A DNA stretch of 64,000 nt, taken from Cellvibrionaceae bacterium (GTDB taxonomy: Bacteria; Pseudomonadota; Gammaproteobacteria; Pseudomonadales; Cellvibrionaceae). The stretch is from the NCBI GenBank assembly GCA_021151825.1, contig JAGKWQ010000002.1, positions 280,377 to 344,376 on the forward strand, written 5' to 3'. The notes beneath the pieces were generated by a model. The model was given only the letters and a program-made list of their open reading frames with translations, was not told the DNA's origin and did no database searches. Below are positions 1 through 9,740 of this stretch, piece after piece. The stretch's first letter is position 1; every line of letters begins with the position of its first letter. The position numbers and the translations under genes were made by a program.

Positions 1-1991
1 TCCATTACTTTCAAACCAAGTTCTTCTGCTTTTGCCAATTTTGAACCTGCACCTGGCCCAGCAACAACATAATCCGTTTTTGCGGAAACACTGCCGGCTA
101 CTTTTGCGCCCAGTGCCAGCAAATGCGCTTTCGCGTCATCGCGCGATAAGGTTTCCAAAGTACCCGTCAAAACATAGGTAAGATTATCCAATGGCAGCTC
201 TTGCGGACTGGCAACATCAATATTGTCCCAATGAACCCCGGCTTCGCGCAGTTTTTCAACGGCGATGCGATTGGATTCCTGGTCGAAAAACTCGGCAGCA
301 AAATGCGCGACCACCGGACCTACATCCGGCACTTTCTGCAGAGCTTCTTCATCAGCGGCGGCCAGTGCCTCAAAGTTGCCAAAATAATTGGCAAAATTTC
401 GCGCAGTCGCCTCACCTACTTCGCGAATGCCTAACGCAAAAATAAATTTAGCCAAGGTAGTTTTTTTAGTGTTTTCGAGGGCAAGCAAAATATTATCGGC
501 AGATTTTTCGCCCATACGATCCAGACCGGCCAACTGTTCGCGTGTCAGGCTGTAAATATCAGCCAGCGTATTTACCAGGCCCAAATCTACCAATTGTTCT
601 ACCAGCTTATCGCCCAGACCTTCCACATTCATGGCTTTGCGCGCCGCAAAATGTTTGATTGCTTCTTTGCGTTGCGCCGCACATACCAACCCACCGGAGC
701 AACGCGCAACCGCTTCATCGGCAACAGTCTCTACCGGTGAACCACATACAGGACAATGCTCAGGAAAGATAATATCGCGTGCGTTTTCGGGGCGTTTGGA
801 TTCAATAATTTGCACGATTTGCGGAATCACATCACCCGCCCTACGAACAATTACGGTATCGCCAATTTTTAAACCAAGGCGCTGGATTTCATCGCGATTA
901 TGAAGCGTTGCATTGGATACAGTAACACCACCAACAAACACGGGCTGCAAGCGTGCAACAGGAGTCACCGCACCTGTTCTTCCTACCTGGAATTCAACAT
1001 CCAATAATGTTGTAGATTCTTCTTGCGCAGGAAATTTATAAGCGACAGCCCAGCGTGGGGCACGAGAGATAAAACCCAATTCATTTTGCAATTGGCGGGA
1101 ATTAACTTTGAATACAATGCCATCAATGTCGTAGGCAAGTGCATCACGCTTTTCACCAATACGGCGATAAAACTCGATTGCCTGCTGAATATTTTTTGCC
1201 ACATCAGTTTCGCGATTGGTTAAAAACCCCCAGCGCTTTAATGCACTCAACACCCCGCTATGAGTTTCAGGTAAATCACCGCCTTCAACCAAACCAACAC
1301 TGTAGGCACACATTTCCAGGCGACGACTTGCAGTGATACGTGAATCCAATTGACGCAACGCACCGGCTGCTGCATTACGTGGATTTACAAATAGTTTCTC
1401 TTCCGCCGCACGCGCTTTTTCATTGAGCGCATTAAAGGCAGTTTTAGGCATATAAATTTCACCGCGCACTTCCAACACTCCAGGAAAACCTTCCCCGTGC
1501 AAACGCAATGGAATTGAATTAATTGTGCGTACGTTTTGGGTGATGTTTTCGCCGTTGGTACCATCACCACGAGTGGCTCCACGAACAAGAACACCATCGC
1601 GATACAAAAGACTGACCGCTATTCCGTCAAGCTTTACTTCACAGGCATATTCAATATCGCCAGTCGTTTTTAAACGATCCAGAATACGCTGGTTAAACGC
1701 CAGTAATTCCTCATCACTAAATGCGTTATCCAGAGATAACATCGGCATTTCGTGAACAACTGTTTGAAAGGCTGTTAAGGGTGCAGCACCTACGCGCTGG
1801 GTGGGTGAATCCGGTGTAATTGCTGCAGGATTTTGTGCTTCCAATTCCTGCAAGCGACGCATTAAGCGATCATATTCAGCATCAGTAATTTCCGGATCAT
1901 CAAGCGCGTAGTAACGATAGCTGTGAAAATTGATTTGCTTGCGCAGCTCGTTAATTTCAGAAAGGAAATTATCAATAGGAGAGGTAGACAT
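1..1991 (-). CDS. ligA: NAD-dependent DNA ligase LigA (3' end beyond window)
   Basis: Seals nicks in duplex DNA with NAD+ during replication and repair. The frame is open from an ATG at 1991 to the left edge, giving about 663 residues with no stop, so the last few residues of the BRCT domain lie outside. The adenylation lysine is K120 in the motif EVKLDG. Four zinc-finger cysteines (CPVC, then two more in a CSGGLVC stretch) are encoded near 670-755. HhH repeats follow, then the BRCT domain (residues near VLTGTL). It lies 116 bp after zipA, in the order smc-zipA-ligA found in many gammaproteobacteria. Identification is firm; only the end is missing. Confidence 0.97.
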   Translation of the reverse strand, partial: MSTSPIDNFLSEINELRKQINFHSYRYYALDDPEITDAEYDRLMRRLQELEAQNPAAITPDSPTQRVGAAPLTAFQTVVHEMPMLSLDNAFSDEELLAFNQRILDRLKTTGDIEYACEVKLDGIAVSLLYRDGVLVRGATRGDGTNGENITQNVRTINSIPLRLHGEGFPGVLEVRGEIYMPKTAFNALNEKARAAEEKLFVNPRNAAAGALRQLDSRITASRRLEMCAYSVGLVEGGDLPETHSGVLSALKRWGFLTNRETDVAKNIQQAIEFYRRIGEKRDALAYDIDGIVFKVNSRQLQNELGFISRAPRWAVAYKFPAQEESTTLLDVEFQVGRTGAVTPVARLQPVFVGGVTVSNATLHNRDEIQRLGLKIGDTVIVRRAGDVIPQIVQIIESKRPENARDIIFPEHCPVCGSPVETVADEAVARCSGGLVCAAQRKEAIKHFAARKAMNVEGLGDKLVEQLVDLGLVNTLADIYSLTREQLAGLDRMGEKSADNILLALENTKKTTLAKFIFALGIREVGEATARNFANYFGNFEALAAADEEALQKVPDVGPVVAHFAAEFFDQESNRIAVEKLREAGVHWDNIDVASPQELPLDNLTYVLTGTLETLSRDDAKAHLLALGAKVAGSVSAKTDYVVAGPGAGSKLAKAEELGLKVM

Positions 1992-2107
1992 GAATAAAAA
2001 TACCTGATGATTCGGCTTGGGGCGATGCGCGATTCATGCCTTAGCTTGCAGTGTTAATTCGTCAAAAAACTTTATGCACCTCCCTGTGCCTCATTGAAAT
2101 AATAAAA

Positions 2108-3304
2108 TTACTGGCGTGGTGGGCGGCGGAATAAACGCATGCGTTCAAAATCACGGATACGTTGACGGCAATGTTCTAATGTTTGGCGAGTCATTGCGCT
2201 GCGCTGCTCATCTTTTAATTCACCGTTTAAATCTTCGGCGATGGCCTGTGCTGTATCCACCATTAACTCGAACGATTGCATAGAATCCGCATCGATTGGC
2301 AGCGTCATAAATAAACTTACACCAGGGGTTTCAAACTCATCCATTGCATCCAGATCAAACGTACCCGGCTTTACCATGTTCGCCATACTGAATAATAAAG
2401 CCCCCTCGCCTTTTGCATCGCTGTAACGATGAAAAATATCCATACTGCCGTAGCGCATTCCACATTGTAAAATTACATCAAGCAGCTCGGCACCATTCAG
2501 CATCTCACCTTTATGGGCCATAACATTAATAATTAATACTTCTTCGGGTTCAGCAGGTTGTTTGCTCGCAAGATTTCGTTGTGATTCTTGCGTGTCACGC
2601 TCACTATCAAAATCATCTTGCTCATCAAAATCATCTTGCTCATCGTAGCCATCTTCATCATATTGATCGTCATCATCGTCGCGATCATGTTCAGCATAGA
2701 TCTCTGACTCCTCTTGCAATTCATCATCGCGATAATCGTCAGTATCTTCATTGGAATCATAACGATCATCCGTATCGTAATCGTCCTGGTCACGCTCATC
2801 GTATTGCTCGTCGAGATCATCATCACGCGATGCAGAAAAACCTGGCTCAATACGTTGGTGCGGATTCTGTTCGCCAATAAAAGGCTCCGCTCTTGCTTCC
2901 TCAACGGACTCCATCAATAGCGGAACGGCTTCACCCAGATTTAAGCTGGTTTGTTGTGGCTCACCACGCACTGCTCTGCGCTCAATAACAGGAGCTTCAT
3001 TCTCATGACGTGAACGCTTTTCAATAAAAGATTTTGCTTGTGCTTTTTTCTCGATACTGGGAACAGGAATACTGGGGTCGCGCTGCCCTATTACGCGCGC
3101 GCCACCATTAGGCAACTCGCTGGTATAACTGGGCGTTTCCCCGGGAACATCGTCATCATGTTCATCAGAATGACTTTTCAAACTCTTCTTGAGTGAACGC
3201 GATACTTTGATGCTGCCATAGCGCTCATTGCGCTTACGTCTGATTCCGTCAATAAGAATAAGCAGAATCAAAATGGTACCTATGATGATGGCCAAATCTT
3301 TCAT
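2108..3304 (-). CDS. zipA: Cell division protein ZipA
   Basis: Inner-membrane protein that tethers FtsZ to the membrane at the division site. A single N-terminal membrane helix (residues about 4-20, rich in I and L) is followed by a basic patch, a long linker, and a C-terminal FtsZ-binding domain from about residue 255. That domain contains the family pattern MAHKGEMLNGAELLD and ends near the C-terminus. The linker at about 160-245 is extremely acidic, built from D, E and Y repeats, whereas the E. coli linker is rich in Pro and Gln. Length of 398 aa is normal. It starts 28 bp after smc and is probably co-transcribed with it. Confidence 0.95.
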   Translation of the reverse strand: MKDLAIIIGTILILLILIDGIRRKRNERYGSIKVSRSLKKSLKSHSDEHDDDVPGETPSYTSELPNGGARVIGQRDPSIPVPSIEKKAQAKSFIEKRSRHENEAPVIERRAVRGEPQQTSLNLGEAVPLLMESVEEARAEPFIGEQNPHQRIEPGFSASRDDDLDEQYDERDQDDYDTDDRYDSNEDTDDYRDDELQEESEIYAEHDRDDDDDQYDEDGYDEQDDFDEQDDFDSERDTQESQRNLASKQPAEPEEVLIINVMAHKGEMLNGAELLDVILQCGMRYGSMDIFHRYSDAKGEGALLFSMANMVKPGTFDLDAMDEFETPGVSLFMTLPIDADSMQSFELMVDTAQAIAEDLNGELKDEQRSAMTRQTLEHCRQRIRDFERMRLFRRPPRQ

Positions 3305-3332
3305 AAGTTGATCCGTAATAAATTAGTCAACA

Positions 3333-6300
3333 TTAAACTGCAGCCAATTCTGCAGCTTCGTCTACATCTACTGTTACCAAGCGGGAAACACCGGGTTCAT
3401 GCATGGTAACTCCCAACAGTTGATGCGCCATTTCCATCGCATTTTTGTTGTGGGTGATATAAATAAATTGCACATGCTCTGACATTTCTTCCACCATGCG
3501 CGCATAACGACCAACGTTGGCGTCATCCAGCGGTGCATCCACCTCATCAAGCATACAGAAAGGCGCTGGATTCAAACGGAAAATCGAAAATACCAGTGCA
3601 ATCGCCGTCAGCGCTTTTTCACCGCCGGAAAGCAAATGAATTGTGCTATTACGCTTGCCCGGCGGGCGGGCCATAATAGTGATGCCGGTATCCAGTAATT
3701 CATCACCGGTTAATTCCAGATATGCATGACCACCGCCAAAGACTTTGGGGAACAATTCCTGCAAACTCTTGTTAACCTGATCGAATGTTTCTTTAAAGCG
3801 AGTACGAGTTTCGCGGTCAATACGTTTAATGGCATTTTCCAGTGTTTCCAACGCTTCCATCAAATCTGCATTTTGTGCATCCAGATAATTTTTACGCTCG
3901 GACTCGGTTTTATATTCATCAATCGCTGCAAGGTTAATTGGCCCAAGTCGGGAAATACGCCCGGCAATGGATTCCAACTCTTCCTCCAGCGGTTTTACTT
4001 CCGTGCCTTCTGGCATTTCTGCCAAAATAGATTCCAGATTTAATTCTTCTTCCTGCAACTGTTCAACAATAGTCGCGCGTTGTACTTCAAACATTTGTGC
4101 AGCAAGGCGCTCCTGCTCAAGATGCGCACGTACGGCTTGCACTTCCTGTTCCGCACGGCTGCGCGCCTGTTCGGAATTACGCAACTCATGCTCAACCGTT
4201 TCCAACGCGCGGCGCGCCTCGGTCAATGAAGCTTCTACCGATAAACGCTTGGCAAGGCTTGCTTCCAATTCCAGCTTATATTCTTCAACTGGATCGCGAT
4301 TGTCAGCGATGCTCGTCAGCAGATTTTCACGGCGCTCTTGCAACCGCGATGCTTGCTCTTGCAAACGGCTAATACCTAAGCGAATTGAATCCAATTGCGT
4401 TTTTACCGATTGGAAACGCATGGCTAACTCATGGGCCTTGTCTTTATCATGGCGAGCGCGTTGACGAGCAGTATCCAGCCCAGTACGAATGTCATCACGT
4501 TGTTGCAGCAAAGTTTCTCGCAATTCAGTATCTTGCTCCATCATTTCGATGGCTTCGCTCAAAATCATGCGTGCTTCTGACAAGTGCTCTGCTTCTTGCT
4601 CCATTTGTTCACGGGCTTCGCGAATTTCATTTTCAGCCCGCTCTCGGCGCATATTGATTTGCTCAACACGAACTTGTTTGGCGCTGAGTTGTGAACGCAA
4701 CTCACCGTATTTACGATTTTGCTCATCCACTTCACGACGCAGGGTTTCGCGATCCTGCTCAAGGCGCTTAACCGTTGCACGCCCCTCTTCCAATTGCAAA
4801 TTCAGTAATTCAACTTGCTCTTCTGCATCGATTAACTGTGCGGTTAACTCTTCCAACTCCTGGCGACGTGCAATCACACCGGAGCTTGCATCGGTATCGC
4901 GAGTAACGCGCACCCAATGCGGGCTTAACCAGATACCGTCACGAGTAATTACCGATTCACCAGCAGATAATTGCGAGCGCAAGGTTAATGCCTCTGCAAG
5001 ATCTTCAGCAATATAAATACCAGAAAGCACACCACTAACATCCCATGCCGCGCTCACTTTATCACTCAATAATTTAGCTTTATTGAATGAAGTTGCTGCG
5101 GTTTTTGCTGCGGTGTCAAATAAAACCAATTCCCCCTGGGTTAAATCACCCAACAAGGTTGCAACAGAGTCCAGATTATCGGCGCAGACAGCTTGCAAGC
5201 TGGAGCCCAATACTGTTTCCAGTGCCTTATCCCAGCCTTCGTTAACACTGACAGACTCAGCCAAACGCGTATTATTACTTAGGCCCTGCTGGCTCAACCA
5301 TTGCGTAACGGCTTTATTTTTTTCGCCTAACGCGGCTTGCTGCAACGCCTCTAATGAAGCATGGCGGCCACGCATGGTTTGTAATTTACTTTTGACCTGA
5401 TCCAGTTCATTAACCAAACGATTATTGTCGTTGCGGGTGTTATCGAGCTGTTCGGATTGTTCATCAAGTTGCGAGCGCTTTTCTTCGGCAACCAAATCCA
5501 TTTCTGCCAATTGTTCATTCAATTGATTAATAGATTCGTCTTCAGAGCCTTCTTGCAGGTTATTTTTTTCTTCGCGTAATTTTTCAATACGCTGTAACAA
5601 GCGCTGCTGAACTTGCTCAAGATGTTGGATGCGGGATTGTTGAACTTCGGCACGCTGGCGCGGCTCGGAAGCGCGCTGGTTAAAGCTGTCCCAGTCATTT
5701 TGCCAACGCTGCATGGATTCTTCAGCATCGATTAATGACTCACTGGACGTTTCTTCAGCTGCTTTAATCAAATCCAGTTCCGGCTCCAGCTCCAGCAATT
5801 CTGCTTCCCAGGTTTCAGCCTTTTGAGTATCAACCGCTAAGTTTTCCTCAGCTTCTTTGTTATCGCGTGTGGTTTGATCAAGATCGGCCTGCAACTGGCG
5901 TGCGCGCTCATTAGCATGCTGAATACTTTGTTCAAGGCGAGCAATTTCTGCGCCTATTGCATAGTAACGACCTTGAACTTCATTAAATTTATCGCCTAAC
6001 TCTGTGTATTGAGTGCGGTATTTTTCGATTTGGGTATCTTTGTTGACCTGGTCGGTCACAAAAGATTCCATGCGCAATTCCAGGTCGCGAATACCAGACT
6101 GTTTGGCTTTTGCTTGCAGATCCAATTGCTGATATTTCAGCGCTTGTAATTGCGCTTTTAATAAACGCTCTTCCTTTTTATATTCCGCATATTTTTCAGC
6201 TGCCTGAGCCTGGCGTTGCAAGCGCGACAATTGACGCTCCAACTCATCGCGAATATCCGTTAAACGCTCCAGGTTTTCCTGAGTGCGGCGCATACGGTTT

Positions 6301-6842
6301 TCGGTATCTTTACGACGCTCTTTGTATTTGGAAATACCTGCCGCTTCTTCAATATATACACGCAAGTCTTCAGGCCTGGCTTCGATCAATTTAGAGATCA
6401 TGCCTTGCTCGATAATCGCGTAGCTACGTGGGCCCAAACCAGTACCCAGGAAAATATCAGTAATATCACGGCGACGGCATTTAGTACCGTTCAGGTAGTA
6501 GCTATTGTCGCCATCGCGGGAAACTTTGCGCTTGATACTGATTTCAGTAAAGCCGGCATATTCGCCAGTGAGGGTGGCATCCGAGTTATCAAATACCAAT
6601 TCGATAGAAGCCTGACCAACCGGTTTACGGCCACTGGAGCCGTTAAAAATCACGTCAGTCATATTTTCGCCGCGCAGGTTTTTGGCGGAAGACTCGCCCA
6701 TTACCCAACGCACAGCATCGATGATGTTGGATTTACCGCAACCATTAGGGCCTACAACAGCGCATAAATTGCTGGGAAAGTTGACCGTTGTCGGATCAAC
6801 AAAAGATTTAAAGCCAGCCAGCTTGATGCACTTTAACCGCAT
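3333..6842 (-). CDS. smc: Chromosome segregation protein SMC
   Basis: ATPase that organises and segregates the chromosome as a long coiled-coil dimer. The Walker A motif GPNGCGKSN lies near residue 32. Long heptad-rich coiled coils flank a hinge at roughly 515-640. The C-terminal half of the ATPase carries the signature LSGGEK and Walker B motif CMLDEVDAPLDD. At 1169 aa it has the usual length. It begins the smc-zipA-ligA run. A terminator of the ccm operon (around 7000) separates it from upstream genes, so its promoter should lie in 6843-6985. The kleisin partners ScpA and ScpB are not in this window. Confidence 0.97.
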   Translation of the reverse strand: MRLKCIKLAGFKSFVDPTTVNFPSNLCAVVGPNGCGKSNIIDAVRWVMGESSAKNLRGENMTDVIFNGSSGRKPVGQASIELVFDNSDATLTGEYAGFTEISIKRKVSRDGDNSYYLNGTKCRRRDITDIFLGTGLGPRSYAIIEQGMISKLIEARPEDLRVYIEEAAGISKYKERRKDTENRMRRTQENLERLTDIRDELERQLSRLQRQAQAAEKYAEYKKEERLLKAQLQALKYQQLDLQAKAKQSGIRDLELRMESFVTDQVNKDTQIEKYRTQYTELGDKFNEVQGRYYAIGAEIARLEQSIQHANERARQLQADLDQTTRDNKEAEENLAVDTQKAETWEAELLELEPELDLIKAAEETSSESLIDAEESMQRWQNDWDSFNQRASEPRQRAEVQQSRIQHLEQVQQRLLQRIEKLREEKNNLQEGSEDESINQLNEQLAEMDLVAEEKRSQLDEQSEQLDNTRNDNNRLVNELDQVKSKLQTMRGRHASLEALQQAALGEKNKAVTQWLSQQGLSNNTRLAESVSVNEGWDKALETVLGSSLQAVCADNLDSVATLLGDLTQGELVLFDTAAKTAATSFNKAKLLSDKVSAAWDVSGVLSGIYIAEDLAEALTLRSQLSAGESVITRDGIWLSPHWVRVTRDTDASSGVIARRQELEELTAQLIDAEEQVELLNLQLEEGRATVKRLEQDRETLRREVDEQNRKYGELRSQLSAKQVRVEQINMRRERAENEIREAREQMEQEAEHLSEARMILSEAIEMMEQDTELRETLLQQRDDIRTGLDTARQRARHDKDKAHELAMRFQSVKTQLDSIRLGISRLQEQASRLQERRENLLTSIADNRDPVEEYKLELEASLAKRLSVEASLTEARRALETVEHELRNSEQARSRAEQEVQAVRAHLEQERLAAQMFEVQRATIVEQLQEEELNLESILAEMPEGTEVKPLEEELESIAGRISRLGPINLAAIDEYKTESERKNYLDAQNADLMEALETLENAIKRIDRETRTRFKETFDQVNKSLQELFPKVFGGGHAYLELTGDELLDTGITIMARPPGKRNSTIHLLSGGEKALTAIALVFSIFRLNPAPFCMLDEVDAPLDDANVGRYARMVEEMSEHVQFIYITHNKNAMEMAHQLLGVTMHEPGVSRLVTVDVDEAAELAAV

Positions 6843-6983
6843 AGTTCCACATCACCATTATTTGTATCTAGCCAGGTTTTTAGTGCCGGAAGCGCCCCCA
6901 CTTCAGATCACACCTGTTCAATATTTATCCGCCGGCAAGCTGTTTGCCTAGCTAATTGATTTTGTTAATGTTTTTCAGAGTAG

Positions 6984-7027
6984 CAAAAAAAATCCCGCCC
7001 TGTGAAAAAACATTTAAGGGCGGGATT
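6984..7027 (-). terminator. Rho-independent terminator of ccmHI
   Basis: A perfect 10-bp inverted repeat (6991-7000 and 7018-7027, core CCCGCCC/GGGCGGG) is followed on the minus strand by a run of eight T. It lies about 120 bp past the ccmI stop. The rest of the 300-bp gap before smc shows no gene. Confidence 0.85.
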
Positions 7028-7145
7028 CTACACATTTACGCCGCGCTTTACACCCGCCGTGAAACACAAAGCCAAACAGGTCAAAAAAGCGCATGAATTT
7101 TGTTCAAATCTTGCAAAAGCGTATAACTGAATCTGGACTTGCTCC

Positions 7146-8426
7146 TTACTTCACCTGATGATCAATAGTGACATTCACTACCGGACCGGATGCTGTTAAG
7201 TCCACAGGCCCCAAACTTCCTTCCCAATCACCTGGTTTTGCAGCCGCTGTACCATCATTAGATATCCGCGCTACCACCTCTACTTTATCCACAGTACCCA
7301 AGCTCATTGCTGGCGTCATCGCCATTGATTCATTTAACAGCACAACACGCGGTAAATCAGCTACCTTTACCCGATCGATTGCCAATGGCATTTTTGCTCC
7401 CTGGTAAGCGCGGGCATAAACAAATACCACCTGATCAGGTTGGGCCTTAACTCCATCAGCAAGACTCACATGAATGCCAATTTGACGGCCATTGCGCGAC
7501 CGCTCCAAATCTTCAACACTACCGCCTTCGGAAAAAAATAAAGTCGCAGCACGCTCAATACCGGAAGACAGAGATTGGCCTGTTGGAGTATCTGCCCCGA
7601 CCAGCTTAACAACGCGCTCCCAGTGTTTGATTGCATTCACATAATCTTTTTTGGAGAAAGCATCGATTCCGGCTAGCCCCAGAGCCATTGTGTTATCAGG
7701 CTCAGCTTTCAATACTTTGGTTACCAGGTCATTAATTGCCGGATTAGTTTGGCGCCCATCGCGTAAAAACATTGCCTGGGCTACCTCTGCCATTACCATC
7801 GGCGATTCTTTATCACGCTGTAAAACTTGCTGATACGCGTTAACTGCCTTATCAAACTCATTCAGCTCCATATAATTGCGAGCAAGGAAAAACCAATACT
7901 GAAGATGATCAGGAACATCCGCGAGGCGCGCTTCGATCAAGCGATTAACTTCGCGAGTACGCACCGGGTCGGGGTTACGCCCAGCCTTTATATCTTCTGT
8001 ATCAAGTTGCTGTTTCAATTCCTGGGCCTGGCGCACTTCAACATCTGCACTGCTACCCAAATGGCTGTATAAACTCCAGGCACCAATAAGTATCAGCAAC
8101 GCAACACAGGCGAGCGTTTTAAATCCAAACTTACCCGTATTTGTTGGCAGAGCTGCGCGCACACTTGCCTCATCTTCCAACAGGGTACGCTCTTGTTCGA
8201 GCTTTAACTGATCATATTGAACTTGATCGATTCGCCCATCTGCCAACTGCACATCCAACTCGGCAACATGCTCACGAAACAAACGAATATTCTCTTCAAG
8301 GCGGGCATTTACTTCAGAGGCAAGCGCGACTGTCACTACCTCTTTACGTTGTCTTAATAAAGGCCAGAAGACAAAACCCAACGCAATAACACTCAGGAGC
8401 GACGCCCCTACCCACAAGGACATCAT
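7146..8426 (-). CDS. ccmI: Cytochrome c biogenesis protein CcmI (CycH)
   Basis: Membrane chaperone that holds apocytochrome c for haem attachment by the CcmF/CcmH ligase. A membrane helix at residues 4-22 and a second near 105-122 flank a cytoplasmic leucine-zipper-like loop. TPR repeats fill about 150-290, and a C-terminal periplasmic beta domain follows, as in the long CcmI of Pseudomonas (426 aa). Its ATG overlaps the ccmH stop by 4 bp, so the two are translationally coupled. It is the last gene of the split ccm locus. Confidence 0.93.
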   Translation of the reverse strand: MMSLWVGASLLSVIALGFVFWPLLRQRKEVVTVALASEVNARLEENIRLFREHVAELDVQLADGRIDQVQYDQLKLEQERTLLEDEASVRAALPTNTGKFGFKTLACVALLILIGAWSLYSHLGSSADVEVRQAQELKQQLDTEDIKAGRNPDPVRTREVNRLIEARLADVPDHLQYWFFLARNYMELNEFDKAVNAYQQVLQRDKESPMVMAEVAQAMFLRDGRQTNPAINDLVTKVLKAEPDNTMALGLAGIDAFSKKDYVNAIKHWERVVKLVGADTPTGQSLSSGIERAATLFFSEGGSVEDLERSRNGRQIGIHVSLADGVKAQPDQVVFVYARAYQGAKMPLAIDRVKVADLPRVVLLNESMAMTPAMSLGTVDKVEVVARISNDGTAAAKPGDWEGSLGPVDLTASGPVVNVTIDHQVK

Positions 8427-8938
8427 TTGTTTTTCTCCTGCTTACTTTTATCAGCGGAATGAGTGGAATTATTTTTTAACAAGGCATCAAGACGAGCGCG
8501 TTCCTGCTGCGATAAACCAACATCAGTTTCCGCAGCCATACGACGACGCTTGCGCACTATTAATAATAAAAGTAGTGCTCCGAATACCAACAGTAATACT
8601 GGTGTAGCCCACAACAACAAGGTAGCGGGACTCAAGCGCGGACGATACAAAATAAATTCACCATAGCGCTCCACCATGAAACTAACAATTTCCTGATCGG
8701 ACTTTCCGGCTTCAATCATTAAATAAAGTTCATTGCGCAAATCCATGGCAATAGGGGAATCCGATCCAGACAGATTTTGGTTTTGACATTTTGGGCAGCG
8801 CATTTCATCAATAAAGCTTTGATAGCGTTGCCGATCAATTTCATTTTTAAATTCGTGAACATCAATTGCCGCGAAACTCATTTGTACAGTAAATAGAAGG
8901 CTAAACGCGGCAAATGCTTTTATTAGAATCTTGTGCAT
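8423..8938 (-). CDS. ccmH: Cytochrome c biogenesis thioredoxin-like protein CcmH
   Basis: Periplasmic membrane-anchored thiol reductant that reduces the CXXCH motif of apocytochrome c. It has a signal peptide (about 1-23), the family motif MRCPKCQNQNL with its redox CxxC near 47-50, a membrane helix near 105-127 and a basic cytoplasmic tail. At 171 aa it is the short, single-domain CcmH, paired with a separate CcmI. It is cut off from ccmG by tRNA genes and a small ORF, so it needs its own promoter in 8939-9100. Confidence 0.94.
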   Translation of the reverse strand: MHKILIKAFAAFSLLFTVQMSFAAIDVHEFKNEIDRQRYQSFIDEMRCPKCQNQNLSGSDSPIAMDLRNELYLMIEAGKSDQEIVSFMVERYGEFILYRPRLSPATLLLWATPVLLLVFGALLLLLIVRKRRRMAAETDVGLSQQERARLDALLKNNSTHSADKSKQEKNK

Positions 8939-9096
8939 GACTTATTCCAGATACCCGAAAAATTCTACGCGAGTATAACAACTCGGAAGCCTAGCGGGAA
9001 ACTTTGCCTGAAAGACCAAAAAATAATCACAAGTGTTTGTTTTACAATCACTTTTTACTTTTTTTTCAAAAAAATGACGAATCCATTAAAAAAAGG

Positions 9097-9124
9097 TTGA
9101 CCCATACTTTTACATGATTAGAAT
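9097..9124 (+). promoter_or_regulatory. Promoter of tRNA-Val/tRNA-Asp
   Basis: TTGACC (9097-9102) and TAGAAT (9119-9124) are separated by 16 bp, 42 bp before tRNA-Val. A GC-rich ACGCGCC discriminator follows the -10 box, a trait of stringently controlled stable-RNA promoters. Confidence 0.75.
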
Positions 9125-9166
9125 ACGCGCCACCAACAAGGTGAACGCTGAAAAGCGTGAAATCTT

Positions 9167-9242
9167 GGGCGGTTAGCTCAGTTGGTAGAGCAATGCCCTT
9201 ACAAGGCATGGGTCACAAGTTCGAGTCTTGTACCGCCCACCA
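9167..9242 (+). tRNA. tRNA-Val (anticodon TAC)
   Basis: A complete 76-nt cloverleaf. The acceptor pair is GGGCGGT/ACCGCCC, the anticodon stem is ATGCC/GGCAT with loop CTTACAA (anticodon TAC), the T arm has TTCGAGT, and CCA is encoded. It heads a two-tRNA transcript with tRNA-Asp, inserted between ccmG and ccmH on the opposite strand. Confidence 0.97.
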
Positions 9243-9282
9243 CTCTTACTCAAAAGGTAGCTGTGGTTTTTTGTGACGCTGC

Positions 9283-9359
9283 GGACCGGTAGTTCAGTCG
9301 GTTAGAATGCCGGCCTGTCACGCCGGAGGTCGCGGGTTCGAGCCCCGTCCGGTCCGCCA
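9283..9359 (+). tRNA. tRNA-Asp (anticodon GTC)
   Basis: A 77-nt cloverleaf with acceptor GGACCGG/CCGGTCC, discriminator G, anticodon loop CTGTCAC (GTC) and encoded CCA. It lies 40 bp after tRNA-Val and is followed at once by a terminator. Confidence 0.97.
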
Positions 9360-9371
9360 CTATTTAGAAAT

Positions 9372-9401
9372 AAAAAAAGCCCCACACATGGGGCTTTTTT
9401 T
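9372..9401. terminator. Terminator after tRNA-Asp
   Basis: The stem AAGCCCC/GGGGCTT is flanked by A and T runs, so it can work in both directions. It ends the tRNA transcript 13 bp past tRNA-Asp. Confidence 0.88.
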
Positions 9402-9513
9402 ATGCCTGCAATTTCCCAATATTAATTCAGACTTACCTTAGCGACTCGGTTAGCCGCTAATGAATAAATTTACCCTCCAATAAAATCAGGCTAATTGCCA
9501 TACAGCAATCAAC

Positions 9514-9660
9514 TTACAACATTTTATTGCTTGCCTCCTCAGGATGAGATGCAATATCTGCTTTGATGTGTTTGTACGCGTAGATGCCTACATAAGTAAT
9601 CATGATGCAACTTAGAATAACGATTACCAAACCTAACACTACAATTGAATCCAGATACAT
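9514..9660 (-). CDS. Small single-helix membrane protein, unknown function
   Basis: A 48-codon ORF that starts at an ATG preceded by a strong ribosome site (GGAGGT, 5 nt upstream). The product begins MYLDSIVVLGLVIVILSC, with one hydrophobic helix at about 5-27, and ends in a short polar tail with histidines, lysines and glutamates. It lies between the ccmG terminator and the tRNA terminator, so it is probably transcribed alone. The layout recalls small DUF3149-type membrane proteins, but that match is weak. The good ribosome site and clean helix argue that it is real. Confidence 0.6.
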   Translation of the reverse strand: MYLDSIVVLGLVIVILSCIMITYVGIYAYKHIKADIASHPEEASNKML

Positions 9661-9707
9661 AATTCACCTCCGCGTTTACTTTTAATAATTTCAGTTTACG
9701 CGCAGAT

Positions 9708-9740
9708 AAAAAAAGGGATTTGATGCATATCAAATCCCCC
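9708..9740 (-). terminator. Terminator of the ccmABCDEFG operon
   Basis: A perfect 10-bp stem (9715-9724 and 9729-9738, GGGATTTGAT/ATCAAATCCC) with loop GCAT is followed on the minus strand by seven T. It lies about 50 bp after the ccmG stop and separates ccmA-G from ccmHI. Confidence 0.85.

Noticed and set aside
2533..2920. Overlapping ORFs in other frames of the zipA linker
   Set aside because: They come from the GAT-rich repeat coding the acidic linker; no ribosome sites or domains.
3726..5400. Plus-strand ORFs across smc
   Set aside because: Codon-pattern shadows of the long minus-strand smc gene.
9539..9733. 64-aa minus-strand ORF between ccmG and tRNA-Asp
   Set aside because: It covers the ccmG terminator and competes with the 48-aa ORF that has a strong ribosome site.
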